Source: Paguma larvata (taxonomy: Eukaryota > Chordata > Mammalia > Carnivora > Viverridae). Taken from it: a stretch of 64,000 bases of DNA. Shown here one piece after another: positions 21,836 through 33,220 of the stretch; within the stretch, counting starts at the first letter, position 1; every line of letters starts with the position of its first letter. Below the pieces are notes generated by a model that did no database searches, had not been told where the DNA came from, and saw only the letters and a list, made by a program, of their open reading frames with translations. Both the position numbers and the translations under genes were made by a program. The stretch covers positions 36,135,715 to 36,199,714 of the forward strand of contig CM057835.1 of assembly GCA_030068075.1 (NCBI GenBank). Reading direction: 5' to 3'.

Positions 21836-23690
21836 GGGTCTCCTTCCACGGAGACACCCTTACTTTGGCCATTCGCATGCCATAGTTATGAACAAGGTTC
21901 CTCTCTCGTCCTCCCACAGGACATGCAGTGCCATGTTGCCTGCTGTCCTGAAGCGTGGCAAAGGCCCAGAGCTGAGGACAGGAAGTGAAGAGTCTATGAG
22001 GCAGGAGCTGAAGCGGGACAGCCCCTCACGCAGGCTTATAGGGAAGCGCCAGTTTCTGACCTGGCCATTTCTGCCTTCAGACCTGTCCCATGCTCAACCC
22101 AAGTACTGAGCCTGAACACTGAGCTGGGGAGGAGTGGAGGCCAGTCCTCCCTTCCTGGGTGTGTCCCTGCTCAGTAGAGCGGGGTGCCTGCCTGGAGGGA
22201 GCCTGGCATTGGCACCGCACACGCTGCCCATACGCTCAGGCAGCACGCATGCTGGGGTTCCCTCTGCCACCGGAATAGCAGACAGAGAGTGTCCGCTGAG
22301 AGCTGCCTGGGGAGGGGGCCTTAGTTCCTGAATGTCTGGAAGCAAGAGGCAAAGGCCCGCCTACCTGCGAGTTGGTCTCAGAGAGTTGTTCCCACCCACA
22401 CTAGAGGGGACTTTGGGAGGAACAAGGGAAAGCTGACCGGAAGATTCCCTCCCCCATCCCCCTGCCTCTACCAAACTCTCTGGGAAGGAGGAGAGAAAGG
22501 AGAACTCAGCTCAAGATGAGATACCAGAATGAAACAAATGAAGGTGGCTAGAAAGTTGTGAAACTGGGCCAAGGCATTCTTAAGGGAACTGCTCCCAAAT
22601 GAGGGAGACCCCAAAAAGATGGCTGGGGGACAGTTATAGGAACAAGCAAAACCATTTCAGGTTAAGGCTTCACAGTAACTGGGTTCCACACTGTTGGTTG
22701 ACTGATACCCCACTCCCACCTCAAGTGGAGGAAAGGGAAATCCTGGACTCAATAGGCATTTGGGGAAATAGACACTCAACCCACTTATCTTCACAAGTGC
22801 TTTAGTTTGCTGTGAAACCTTTAGCTCAAACCAACAGCATTCCAAGCAGACGTTCTGAGATGGTTCGGTCATCTGCCTGGCAGCTCCCCTGGTCTTTGTA
22901 GCTAGACCAATGCCTCCTAACGGGCTGGGGCTCTTCCCTTCTTGGTGAGCCTTTGCTGAATAAACTTGATTATTTTTACGACCAGTGAGTGACGTGCCTG
23001 CCGAGATAGAAATGAGGAGATATGGGAAGAGGGGAAATAAAGGTTGGAAAATAGGTGAAGGCAAGGTCACGTCCACACGTATGATTCCTGCTAAAGGTCC
23101 TGTACAGGGGCTGGAAGATTGCAAGTGAAGCTGCGGATAGAGGAGATGTCACTGTTCCTGAAGTGTCACAGAGCGGGCACGGACCAGGTTTCCAGGTAGA
23201 GAGAGACTGGGGGAGGTACTAGTGCAGACCTGGTAATTAGGGCCCTAGGCGACATGGTGAGCATGTCCTGCGGGTGGTAGTTGGGTGATCCTTTTTATCC
23301 TAAAGGGTCACTCTAAACAACAATACATTCTCCTCCCCCACATCAGTGACTGCTGGGTAGCGGGCACATGTCCCAAGCCAGGTGATGAACTGTGAGAGAC
23401 AGGCTGGAGAAGTGAGGTTCTACGAAAGGGTCTCTTGCCTCTAAAGAGGGATGGCCGTTCTCCCTCCGAATGTGGTCTCCAGACATGGTGCCTATAATTG
23501 CAGCCCCCATCTCGGCCCCAGCTGGCGGATAAGGCTTCGAAGAGAGGAGAGGGTAGGGCTACACAACTGAGAACTTCCCTCTGAACCTCTGTTTTGTGAT
23601 GATAAATGCCCTTGTTTTTAAGGCCCTTGAAAAGGGCCTCAAAAGTGGGGTTGACATTACTTGGAGCTGGAAGCATGGAATCTCCCAATT
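21836..23690. other. unassigned, GC-rich, holds one LTR candidate
   Basis: No gene is recognised. The longest minus-strand frames (22657-23124 and 23308-23688) show no domain, have mixed composition and overlap the possible LTR. See the LTR candidate at 22340-22995. Confidence 0.35.
22340..22995 (+). mobile_element. possible LTR of unknown family
   Basis: The stretch ends with a polyadenylation-like signal (ctgaataaac, AATAAA at 22959-22964) after gggctcttcccttcttggtg and before a G/T-rich tail. That layout (U3-R with signal, then short U5) is LTR-like. I could not define TG...CA ends or a target duplication, so this is only a candidate. Confidence 0.28.
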
Positions 23691-24186
23691 AATAAGCCTG
23701 ATGTATCTCTCCGTTTTTCAGATCTGATTTAATTTGCTGTGCTTTGTAGCTATCAGCATGAATATCTTGAATGTAGTTCATTAAGTTTGTTCTTATTTCG
23801 TTGTCGTGATTGTAAATGTTTTTCATTTCTAGTGCTTTTTGTTCCTTTCTTTGTGGAATCAAATGTCCATCTGTTAGCATTTCCTTCAGTACGAAGAACT
23901 CGTAGCATTTCTTACAGTCAAGGATTGTGGGCAGCAGGGGCTTTCAGGTTTCATTTATATGAAAATGTTTTTATTTCATTTTCAACTTCTTGTTTGCTTG
24001 GTTATTTACTTTTTTTAAAGTGTGCAGTTCAATAGCTCTTAGTATATTCACAAAGGTGTGTTCCATGTCTACTATCTAATTCCAGAACAATTTTATATCT
24101 CAGAAATAAACCTGTACCCATTTCCGGTCGCTCCTTATTCCTTCTTCCTCAAGCCCTGCCAACAACTAATCTATTTTCTGTTTGTG

Positions 24187-24395
24187 TTTTTTTAATGTTT
24201 GTTAACTTTTGAGACAGAGAGAGACAGAGCGTGAGTGGGGGAGGGGCAGAGAGAGAGGGGCACAGCATCTGAAGCAGACCTCAGGTTCTGAGGTGTCAGC
24301 ACAGAACCCCACACGGGGCTCGAGCTCCCAAACCGCAAGCTCGTGTCCTGAGCTGAAGTTGGATGCTTAACTGACTGCACCACCCGGGTGCCCCT
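24187..24395 (-). mobile_element. CAN-SINE
   Basis: Reversed, ending accacccgggtgcccc; inserted in a minus-strand L1 3' UTR. Confidence 0.93.
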
Positions 24396-24646
24396 ACCTG
24401 TTTTGTTTTTGATAGCTCATTTCTTTTTAGCACTGAGTAATATTCCATTGTCTGGGTGTACCACAGTTTATGTATCCACTCCCCTACTGAAGGACATTTT
24501 GGTTGCTTCCAAGTTTGGGCAATTATGAATAAAGCTCCTGTAAAGATCATTGTGTAGGTTTTGTGTGGACACATTTTAATTTCTTTTGGGCCAATACCAA
24601 GGAGTGTGAATAATGGATCATATGGTTATAAGAGTATATTTTGCTT

Positions 24647-24871
24647 GGGGTGCCTGAGTGGCTCAGTCGGTTGAGCATGACTTTGACTCAGGTCATGATC
24701 TCATGGTTCGTGGGTTCAAGCCCCAAGTCAGGTTCTGTGCAGCTCAGAGCCTGGAGCCTGCTTCTGATTCTGTGTCTCCCTCTCTCTCTGCCCCTACTCC
24801 AGATCATGCTCTGTTTCTCTCTCTCTCTCTCAAAAATAAATAAGCATTCAAAAAAATTTTTTAAATAAAAC
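24647..24871 (+). mobile_element. CAN-SINE, probably young
   Basis: Perfect 17-bp duplication AAGAGTATATTTTGCTT at 24630-24646 and 24872-24888; near-consensus sequence. Confidence 0.95.
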
Positions 24872-25069
24872 AAGAGTATATTTTGCTTTGTAAAAAAAAA
24901 AAAAAATCCCCTTAAACTGTCTTCCAAAGTGGCTGTACCGTTTTGTATTTCCACCAGCAGTGTATGAGCATTCCGGTTGCTCCACATCGTCTCCAGCACC
25001 TGGTGCTTTTCTTTTTTTTTCTTGTGGTAAAAAACCATAAAATTTACTTAGCTACTTTTTATTACTTAC

Positions 25070-25107
25070 TTTTAAAGTTTATTTATTTTCGGAGAGAGCA
25101 GAGGAGG

Positions 25108-25142
<35 letters not shown>

Positions 25143-25270
25143 TCCCAAGCAGGTTCCATGCTATTAGTGCAGAGTCCAATGTGGGGCTCGAACTCACAAA
25201 CCGCAAGGTCATGACCTGAGGTGAAACCAAGAGTCAGGTGCTTAACCGACTGAGCCACCCAGGTGCCCCT
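25070..25270 (-). mobile_element. CAN-SINE
   Basis: Reversed, with a long GA run (25.12 kb), ending gccacccaggtgcccct. Confidence 0.94.
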
Positions 25271-26112
25271 CATCTTAACTATTTTAACTGTATAGTATGG
25301 TTGTGTTCAATATATTTACATTACAGTGAAAAGACCCATTGAACAGTAACTCCCCTCCTGTCACCCACCCCATCCTCTGGCAACCACCATATATAATATA
25401 TACACATACATACACCGCATTCATCCATCAGTGGACATTTGGGTGTTTGTATCTCTTGGCCATTGCGAATAATGCTGCAATGAACATGGGTGTGCAGATA
25501 TCTCTCCGAGACCCTATTTTCAATTCTTTTGGATATATCCCCATAAATGGGATTGTTGGATCATGTGGTAGTTCTAGCTTCAATTTTTTTGACGAACCGC
25601 CATACTGTTTTCAATAGTGGTTACATAATTTTACAATGCTGCACAAGTTCAACTTCTCCACATCCCTGAGAACATTTATTATTTTCTTTTTTTTTTTTTA
25701 TATTGCCCATCCTAATGGGTGTGAAGTGATACCTAATTGTGGTTTTGATTTCTCTGATGATTAGTGAAGTTGAATATCTCTTCATATAGTTGGCCATTTG
25801 TATACGATCTCTGGAAAAATGTTCAAGTTTTGTGCCCATTTTTAAATCAGGTCATTTAATTTTTGTTGAATTGTAGAATTTCTTTATATATTCTGGATAT
25901 TAAGCCCTTGTTAGATACATGATTTGCAAATATTTTCTCCCATTCTGTAGGTTGTCTTTCACATTGTTGGTTGTGGCCTTTGCTGCACAAGTTTCAAAGC
26001 TTGATGTAGTCCCATTTGTCTGTCTTCTTTTGGTGTCCTATCAGGGAAACCATTGCTAAGTCCAATGTTATGAAGCTTTTCCTATGTTTTCTTCAGGAGT
26101 TTTATAGTTTTA

Positions 26113-26951
26113 TTTAAATCCTAGTATAGTTAACATACAGTATAATAGTAATCTCAGGTGTATAAAATAGTGATTCAACAATTCCATACATCAGCTGGTG
26201 CTCATCACAAGTGCACTCTTTATTTTCTATTTATTATTTTCAAAATATAATTTATTATCAAATTGGTTTCTGTACAACACCCAGTACTCATTCCAGCAAG
26301 TGCCCTCCTCAATGCCCATCACCCACTTTCCCCTCTCCCCCCACACCCCATTAACCCTCAGTTTGTTTTCAGTATTCAAGAGTCTCTTATGATTTGCCGC
26401 CCTCCCTCTCTGTAACTTTTTTTCCCTTACCCTACCCCATGGTCTTCTGTTAAGTTTCTCAAGATCCACATATGAGCGAAAACATATGGTATCTGTCTTT
26501 CTCTGCCTGACTTATTTCACTTAGGATAATACCCTCCAGTTCCATCCACGTTGCTACAAATGGCCAGATTTCATTATTTTCTCCTTGCCAACAAGTGCAC
26601 TCTTTAATCCTCACCACCTATTTAAACCCATCCCCCAGACCCCTCCCATGGGTAACCATTAGTTTGTTCTCTATAAGGGTCTGTTTCCCGGTTTGGTGCT
26701 CTCTCTCTCTCTTTCTTTCCTTTGCTTGTTTTTGATTGTTTCTTAAATTCCACATATGAGTGAAATAATACGGTATTTTTTCCTTGGTGTTTCACTTGGT
26801 GTTATACTCTCTATGTTGTCCATGTTATCGCAAATGGCAAAGAGTCCATTATTTTTTATGGCCAAATAATATTGCATTGTGTCTATATACCACACTTTCT
26901 TTATCCATTCATCTTTTCATGTGTTACTGGTGATCTGGATGTCCTCTTTAG
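26113..26951 (-). mobile_element. L1 3' end (second level of nesting)
   Basis: Reversed L1 3' UTR (tagtatagttaacatacagt, cattagtttgttctctataa). It is flanked by a perfect 17-bp duplication, GGAGTTTTATAGTTTTA, at 26096-26112 and 26952-26968. It is itself cut by a younger L1. Confidence 0.9.
26223..26590 (-). mobile_element. young carnivore L1 3' end (third level of nesting)
   Basis: A 5'-truncated L1 of 368 bp with its tail on the left (tttattatcaaattggtttc, acccagtactcattccagca, atatgagcgaaaacatatgg). It is flanked by a perfect 16-bp duplication, ACAAGTGCACTCTTTA, at 26207-26222 and 26591-26606. Confidence 0.92.
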
Positions 26952-27925
26952 GGAGTTTTATAGTTTTAGGTCTTTAATCCATTTTGAGTTAATTTTTGTG
27001 TATGGTGTAAGATAGAGTCAAACTTCATTCTTTTGCATGTAGATATTCAGTTTTTCCAATACCAGTTGTTGAAGAGATTTTCTTTCCCCAGTGAGTGGTC
27101 TTGGCACACTTGTTGAAGATCATTTTCTTGTATATGCAAGGGGTTATTTCTGAGCACCTTATTCTATCCCATTGGCCTTTTTACCTATCTTTATGCAAGT
27201 AGCACGCCGTTTTGATTACTATAGTTTTGTAATATGTTTTGAAGCTAGGAAGTAGGAGTCTTCCAACTTTGCTCTTTTTTTCAAAATTGTGTTGACTATT
27301 CAGGGTGCATGAGATTCTAAGTGGGTTTTCAGATTTAGTTTTCTACTTCTGCAAAAAAAAGTCAGTGGGATCTTGATGGTGATTACATTGAACCTGTAGG
27401 TTGCTCTGCGTAGTATGAACATCTTAACAATGTTAAGTATTCCAATTCATGAACATAGGATCTCTTTCTATTTATTTTTTGACTAATTTCTTTAAGCAAC
27501 ATTTAGTAGTTTTCAGTATATACATCTTTCATGTCCTGGGTTAGTTTTATTCCTATGTATTTTTTTCTTTTTGATGCTATTGTTATAAATGAAATTGCTT
27601 TCTTCATTCTTTTTCACATTGCTCATCATTAGTATATAAAAATACTGTTTTCTGTGTTGATTTTATATCCAGCAACTTTGCTGAATTTATTATTTCTAAC
27701 ATTTTGTGTGGATGTGTGAAATCTTTGGGAATTTCTAATATAAAATCATTCTGCAAACAGAAAATTTTACTTCTTCCTTTTCTGTTATTTCTTTTCCTTA
27801 CCTAATTGTTCTGTCCAGGACTTCCAATATTATTTTGAAGAAAAGTGGCAAAAGCAGGCATCCTTGCGTTATATCTGATGTTAGAGGAAACACTTTGTTG
27901 TTGTTTTTTTTCTAACTGTGAACTT

Positions 27926-27970
27926 TATTTTTTTTTTAAATAATTTATTGTCAAATTGGTTTCCATACAG
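27926..27970 (-). mobile_element. ultra-short L1 3' end
   Basis: A T run followed by taatttattgtcaaattggt and ttccatacag is the terminal ~35 bases of the same L1 family as 26223-26590, inserted in the older L1 with nothing more of the element. Confidence 0.65.
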
Positions 27971-28039
27971 GGAAAACTTTTAATCTTTCACTATTTAGTG
28001 TGATGATAGCTGTGGGATTTTCATATATGAGCTTTATTT

Positions 28040-28246
28040 ATTTACTTTTATTTATTTTTTTAATGTTTATTTTTGAGAGAGAGAGAAACAGACTGCAAGT
28101 GGGGTAGGGGAAGAGAGAGGGAGACACAGAATCTGAAGCAGGCTCCTGGCTCTGAGCTGTCAGCATGGGGCTTGAACTGAAGAGCTGTGAGATCATGACC
28201 TGAGCCAAAGTTGGATGCTTAACTGACTGAGCCACCCAGGCGCCCC
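28040..28246 (-). mobile_element. CAN-SINE
   Basis: Reversed, ending gccacccaggcgcccc. Duplication TTCATAtATGaGCTTTATT with two differences. Confidence 0.94.
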
Positions 28247-29042
28247 TTCATAGATGGGCTTTATTATGTTGAAGTAGTTGCTTTCTATTTTCAGCTAGTT
28301 AATTCTTTTTTGACAACAAAAGTGTGTTGAATCTTGTCATATGCTTTCCTTCATCAGTTGAGATGATTCTTTGTTTTTTCCCTTCATCTGTTAATGTGGT
28401 GTATTACATTGATTTTCTTATGTGGAACCATCCTTGCATTTCAGGAATAAATCCCACTTGGTCATGGTGTATAATCCTTTTAACATTCTACTGAATTACT
28501 TTTACTAGTATTTTGTTAAGGATTGTTGCATAAATATTTATCAGGGATATTGGTCTATAGTTTCCTTGTGGTATCTTCATCTGGCGATGGTATCCGGTTA
28601 ATGCTGGTCTCATAGAAAGAACTTAGACATGTACATTTCTCTTAAATTTTTGGAAAGATTTTCAGAATGATTAGTGTTAAATTTTCTTTAAACATTTGGT
28701 AGAATTCTCCAGTAAAACCCTCTGGTCCTGGGGTTTTCTTTGTTGGGAGGTTTATGATAACTGATTCAATCTTCTTACTCATTACTAATTTGTTCAGATT
28801 TTCTATTACCTCAAGATTCAGTCTTGGCAGATTAGTGTTTCTAGGATTTTATCCATTTCTTCTAGGTTATTCAACTAGTTGGTGTACACCTGTTGACAGT
28901 ATTTTCTAAAATGCCTTTTATTTCTGTGGTATTGGTTATAAATTCTTTTATTTATGATTTTAGTTATTTGAGTCTTTTTAAAAACTTAATCTAGACAAAG
29001 GTCTATCAATTATATCACTCCTTTAAAAATCTCTTAGTTTCA

Positions 29043-29264
29043 AGGGACACCTCGGTGGCTCAGTTGGTTAAGTGTCCAACTTCGGCTCAGGTTACGATCT
29101 TATGGTTCATGGGTTTGAGCCCCGCATTGGGGTCTGTGCTGACACCTCGGAGCCTGGAGCCTGCTTCGAATTCTGTGTCTCACTGTCTCTCTCTGCCCCT
29201 TCCCTGCTCACACTCTGTTTCTCTCTCACAAATAAATAAACATTAAAAAAAAATTTTTTTTTTT
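29043..29264 (+). mobile_element. CAN-SINE, first of a tandem pair
   Basis: Full-length; flanked by AATCTCTTAGTTTCA at 29028-29042 and 29265-29279. Confidence 0.95.
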
Positions 29265-29279
29265 AATCTCTTAGTTTCA

Positions 29280-29479
29280 GGGCACCTGAGTGTCTCAGTC
29301 AGGCGTCTGACTTCAGCTCAGGTCATTATCTCATGAGTTCGTGAGTTCGAGTCCCACATTGGGCTCTAATGCTGACAGCTCAGATATTGGAGTCTGCTTT
29401 GGATTCTGGATCTCCCCCTCTTTCTGCCCTCCCCTACTCATACTCTGTCTCTCTCTCTTAAAAATAAATATTTTTTAAA
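29280..29479 (+). mobile_element. CAN-SINE, second of a tandem pair
   Basis: Different copy, more diverged in the head (gcacctgagtgtctcagtca). It shares the target: AATCTCTTAGTTTCA at 29265-29279 and 29480-29494. Confidence 0.95.
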
Positions 29480-30170
29480 AATCTCTTAGTTTCATTGATT
29501 TTTTTAAAAAGGGTTTTTCTCTATTTATTTTATCTCTATGCTAATCTTTGTTATTTCCTTCCTTCCATGTTTGGGTTTAGTTTGCTATTTTTCTAGTTTC
29601 TTGAGGTACCAATTTAGGTTAATTTGAGATCTTTCTGCTTTTTTATAGTCCTCATTTACAGTGACGTGCTTCCCTATCAGCATTACTTTCACCGCATCCC
29701 ATATGTTTTGGTATGTTGTGTTTTATTTTTCATTTGTCTCAGGTATTCTCTATTTTTTGTAAATTCTTTGATCCACTGGTTAAGAGTGTATTGTTTAATT
29801 TATGCATATTTCTGGATTTTCTGGTTTTGTGCTATTGATTTCTAGGTTCATTCCATTGTGATAGGAAAAGATCCTTCCTATGATTTCAACTGTCTTGACT
29901 TGAAGAGTTGTTTTGTGACCTAAATGTGGTCTATCATAGAGAATGTACCATGTGCACTTGAGAAGAATGTAAATTCTGCTCTCATTGGGTGGAGCGTTCT
30001 ATCTTTGGTAGGTCCAATTGTTCTATAGTGTTGTTCAATTCTTCCATTTGCCTATTGATCTTCTACCTGGTTTTTCTATGCATTATTGGAAGTGTAGAAT
30101 TGAAGTCTTTAACCAGTACTATGTTTCTGTGTACTTCTCTTTCCTATTCCTTTTTTAAAATTCTAATATA

Positions 30171-30380
30171 GGGGTGCCTGGGTGGCTGAGTTGGTTAAGT
30201 GTCTGACTTCAGCTCAGGTCATGATCTCATGGTTCATGAGTTCGAGCCCCACTGTGGGCTCTGTGCTGACAGCTCAGAGCCTGGAGCCCGTTTCAGTTTC
30301 TGTGTCTCCCTCTCTCTCTGCCCTTCCCCACTCACGATCTGTCTCTCCCTCTCTCAAAAATAAATAAACATTTTTAAAAA
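30171..30380 (+). mobile_element. CAN-SINE
   Basis: Full-length with head ggggtgcctgggtggctgag and tail aaataaataaacatttttaa. Confidence 0.94.
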
Positions 30381-31300
30381 TTAAAAAAAGTTTTTTTAAT
30401 GGTTCATTTGTTTTATTTCTTAAATTCCACATATGAGTGAAATCATGGTTTTTGTCTTTCTCTGGCTTATTTCACTTAGCACTATACCCTCTAGATCTAT
30501 CCATGTTGTGGCAAATGGCAAGATTTCATTCCTTTTTATGCTGAGTAATGTTCCATGTATGTATGTATATCTGTATACATGTATATATACTTATACACCA
30601 CATCTCATCCATTCCTCTATTGATAGACACTGGGCTGCTTCCATATCTTGGTTATTCTAAATACTACTGCAGTAAACATAGGGGTGCATAGATCTTTTCA
30701 AATTAGTGTTTTCATATTGTTTGGATAAATAGTAGTGGAATTACTGGATCATATGGTAATTCTATTTTTAATTTTGAGGAACTGCCATAGTATTTCCCTC
30801 CTGGCTCTCTCAGAGCAAAGCTGCTGATTTTTAAAGTTACAAATGTTAAGCCCCACTGATTATAAAAATTCAGGTAACTAAGCCACTGTAGCTTTTGAAG
30901 GGAAAGGTTGTGGGAATTCCTCTTCCTAGTGTAGGTTCCCATACCTGGGTTTCCTGGTGTGGGGTCTGTTCCTCTCCCTGTTCCATGCCCGTGGTGTTCT
31001 TCCCTCCCATGGACAGTCTCACAGGTCGTTTTGGTTCCCAATCATATCTCAACCTTTCTTACCCTCTTCAATTATAGTCTCTTCTCTACATTTAGCTGTG
31101 GAGTCTGTTCTGCCAGTCTTTGGGTTGTTTTCTGGGTTATTTACACTGATGTGGGTATTATCCAGGTGTATCTGTGGGAGGAGGTGAGCCTAGGGTTCTC
31201 CTACTTCTCCATCTTCCCTGGAACCTTCTCCCTCCTATTGTATCAAAGTTCGCCTCGTATATTTAGGAGCTCTGAGGTGTGGGGCATAGATACTTATAAC
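30381..31300 (-). mobile_element. L1 3' end plus unassigned internal sequence (minus)
   Basis: 30.39-30.79 kb is a reversed L1 3' UTR (ccacatatgagtgaaatcat, ggcttatttcacttagcact, tggatcatatggtaattcta). 30.79-31.30 kb may be L1 5' UTR (ccaggtgtatctgtgggagg) but is not certain. Confidence 0.6.
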
Positions 31301-31344
31301 TGATATAGCTTCTTGGTGAAACTGATCCCTTTTTTCATTATATC

Positions 31345-31520
31345 ATTTTTTTTCTTCTTAGAGAGCAGGGGAGAGGGGCAGAGGGAGAGAGAGAATCTTA
31401 AGCAGGCTTTCTTCTCAGCATGGACCCCAACCCAGGACTCAATACCACAATCCTGGGGTCATGACCTGAGCTGAAATCAAGAGTCAGATGCTCAATCGAC
31501 TGAGATACCCAGGCACCCCT
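31345..31520 (-). mobile_element. CAN-SINE
   Basis: Reversed and diverged, ending gagatacccaggcacccct. Confidence 0.9.
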
Positions 31521-31896
31521 CCTTCTTTGTCTTATATAAGAGTTTTGACTTAAATGTTGTCTGACTTTAGTATAGCCACTTTTATTCTATTTTTGGTTCA
31601 TTCATATGGAATATCTTTTTCCACCTTTCCACTTTTAGCCTATGTGTATCCGTAGATAGTATGTAGATAGATGATATATTTTTAAAATCCATTTATGCAA
31701 TCTATGTGTTTTGTCTGAGGAGTTTAATACATTTATATTTAAATTAATAACTGATAGGGAAGGACTTACTATTGCCACTTTGTTTTCTGTATGTCTTGTA
31801 GCTTTATTGTCCCTCCTTTCTTCTCTCACGGCCTTCTTTTGTTTCATTGATTTTTTTTGGGTAGTGGTGGTATGCTTTGATTCCTTTCTCCTTTCC

Positions 31897-32015
31897 ATGT
31901 ATGTATGTATGTATGTGTGCATGTATGTCTGTGTGTATATATGTATACATATATATGCACACACACACACACATATATATGTGTATATATATATATGTGT
32001 GTATATATATATATA
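31897..32015. repeat. compound microsatellite (ATGT/GT/AC/AT)
   Basis: Runs of ATGT units, then GT, AC and TA dinucleotides. It gives long Tyr/Ile or His/Thr frames on both strands that are not genes. Confidence 0.95.
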
Positions 32016-32110
32016 ATTGCAATGATAACCACAAAGGAAATACCTATAGCATATACGTACTTATGCTTTAGGTATATATACATATAGCATTTGTGGTTAT
32101 CATTGCAATT
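32015..32110. repeat. nested inverted repeat with 21-bp perfect outer arms
   Basis: The outer arms 32015-32035 and 32090-32110 are exact reverse complements (21 bp). Inside, ATACCTATAGCATA (~32040-32053) pairs with TATGCTTTAGGTAT (~32062-32075) at 13 of 14 positions. It adjoins the compound microsatellite. Confidence 0.9.
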
Positions 32111-32247
32111 AAATATTTTGAAGTTGTAATATTCTGTTTTAAACCAATAACTTCAATTGTATATAAAAACTCTACTCCTTTGCAGCTCTACCCCATCTCT
32201 TGATGATACTGATGTCACCATTGCATCTTTAAATACTGCATACCTAT

Positions 32248-32438
32248 TTTTTAAGGTTTATTTATTTATTTATTTATTTTAAAGCTTATTTTAAAGTTTG
32301 TTTGTTTTGAGAGAGAACGTGTGAGCAGGGGAGGGGCAGAGAGAGAGGGAGAGAGAGAATCCCAAGCAGGCTCTCAGTTGTCAGCATGAAGCCTTGTGTA
32401 GGGCTGGAACCCATGAACTTTGAGATTACAACCTGATC
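32248..32438 (-). mobile_element. CAN-SINE, 5' truncated
   Basis: Reversed; the tRNA-like head is absent. Duplication AATACTGcATAcCTATT / AATACTGtATAtCTATT. Confidence 0.88.
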
Positions 32439-32507
32439 AATACTGTATATCTATTAGCATAGATTTATTGTTTTTTTTAATTTTCGTTATTTAAATTTTT
32501 GCACCAA

Positions 32508-32620
32508 GGGTTGCCTGGTTGGCTCAGTCCTTAGAGCAAGCAAGTCTTGGTCTCAGGGTCGTGAGTTGAATCCCCATGTTGGTTGCAGCAATTATTTAAA
32601 AAGAAAATCTTTAAAAATAA
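32508..32620 (+). mobile_element. short, older CAN-SINE subfamily
   Basis: Head gttgcctggttggctcagtc, ctcagggtcgtgagttgaat, then directly tattt aaaaagaaaatct. It lacks the long C/T tract of the felid type. Confidence 0.82.
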
Positions 32621-33020
32621 ATATATGCACTAGAATTACATTAGTAGGAGTTACTATATTTTTTAATTTATTTACATTTATGGTACAGCCTTATCTTTTC
32701 ATACAGATTTGTGCTGCTCTTTGCCATCTTTGTTTCAACTTGAAGGACTCCTTTTATCATTTCTCATAGAGCAGGTCTAATGGTAACAAACTCCCTCGGC
32801 AGTTTTTCTTGGAAGCTCTTAATTTCTCCTTCATTTCTGGAGGACAGTATTACCAGATACAGTATTCTCGGTTGACTTTTTTCCCCTCATCACTTTGAAT
32901 ATATCATCCCGCTTCTTGCTTTCAAAGTTTCTCTGAAAACTCTGATAATCTTATGGAAGTTCCTTTGATTAATTACTTTCCTCTTGCTGCTTTCAAGATT
33001 TTGTCTTTGACTTTAGATGA

Positions 33021-33220
33021 TTTTTTAATGTTTATTTATTTTTGAGAGAGAGAGAGACAGACAGACACAAGTGGAGGAGGGGCAGAGAGAGAGGGAGACA
33101 CAGAATCCGAAGTGGGCTTCAGGCTCTGAACTGTCAGCATAGAGCCTGAGGCAGGGCTCAAACTCATGAACCTGAAGATAAAGTTGCACATTTAACTGAC
33201 TGAGCCACCCAGGCGCCCCT
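33021..33220 (-). mobile_element. CAN-SINE
   Basis: Reversed, ending gccacccaggcgcccct; in an L1. Confidence 0.94.

Larger units (their letters stand above)
23690..25070 (-). mobile_element. L1 (minus), 3' UTR and ORF2 pieces
   Basis: Reversed L1: cttcagtacgaagaactcg, agtatattcacaaaggtgtg, cactgagtaatattccattg, ccaccagcagtgtatgagca. Two SINEs (24187-24395 minus, 24647-24871 plus) are inserted in it. Confidence 0.8.
25271..30150 (-). mobile_element. large L1 (minus), host of nested L1s and SINEs
   Basis: Reversed L1 from its 3' UTR (cattgcgaataatgctgcaa, aaatgggattgttggatcat) through ORF2 (tctgcaaaaaaaagtcagtg, cctctggtcctggggttttc, tgtgcacttgagaagaatgt). The gaps are accounted for by a nested L1 (26113-26951), a 45-bp L1 end (27926-27970) and SINEs. 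No intact frame remains. Confidence 0.85.

Noticed and set aside
22657..23124. 155-residue minus-strand frame
   Set aside because: It overlaps an LTR-like stretch, has no recognisable domain, and overlaps a frame on the other strand of equal quality.
31635..32087. Tyr/Ile- and His/Thr-rich frames
   Set aside because: They are translations of the compound microsatellite.
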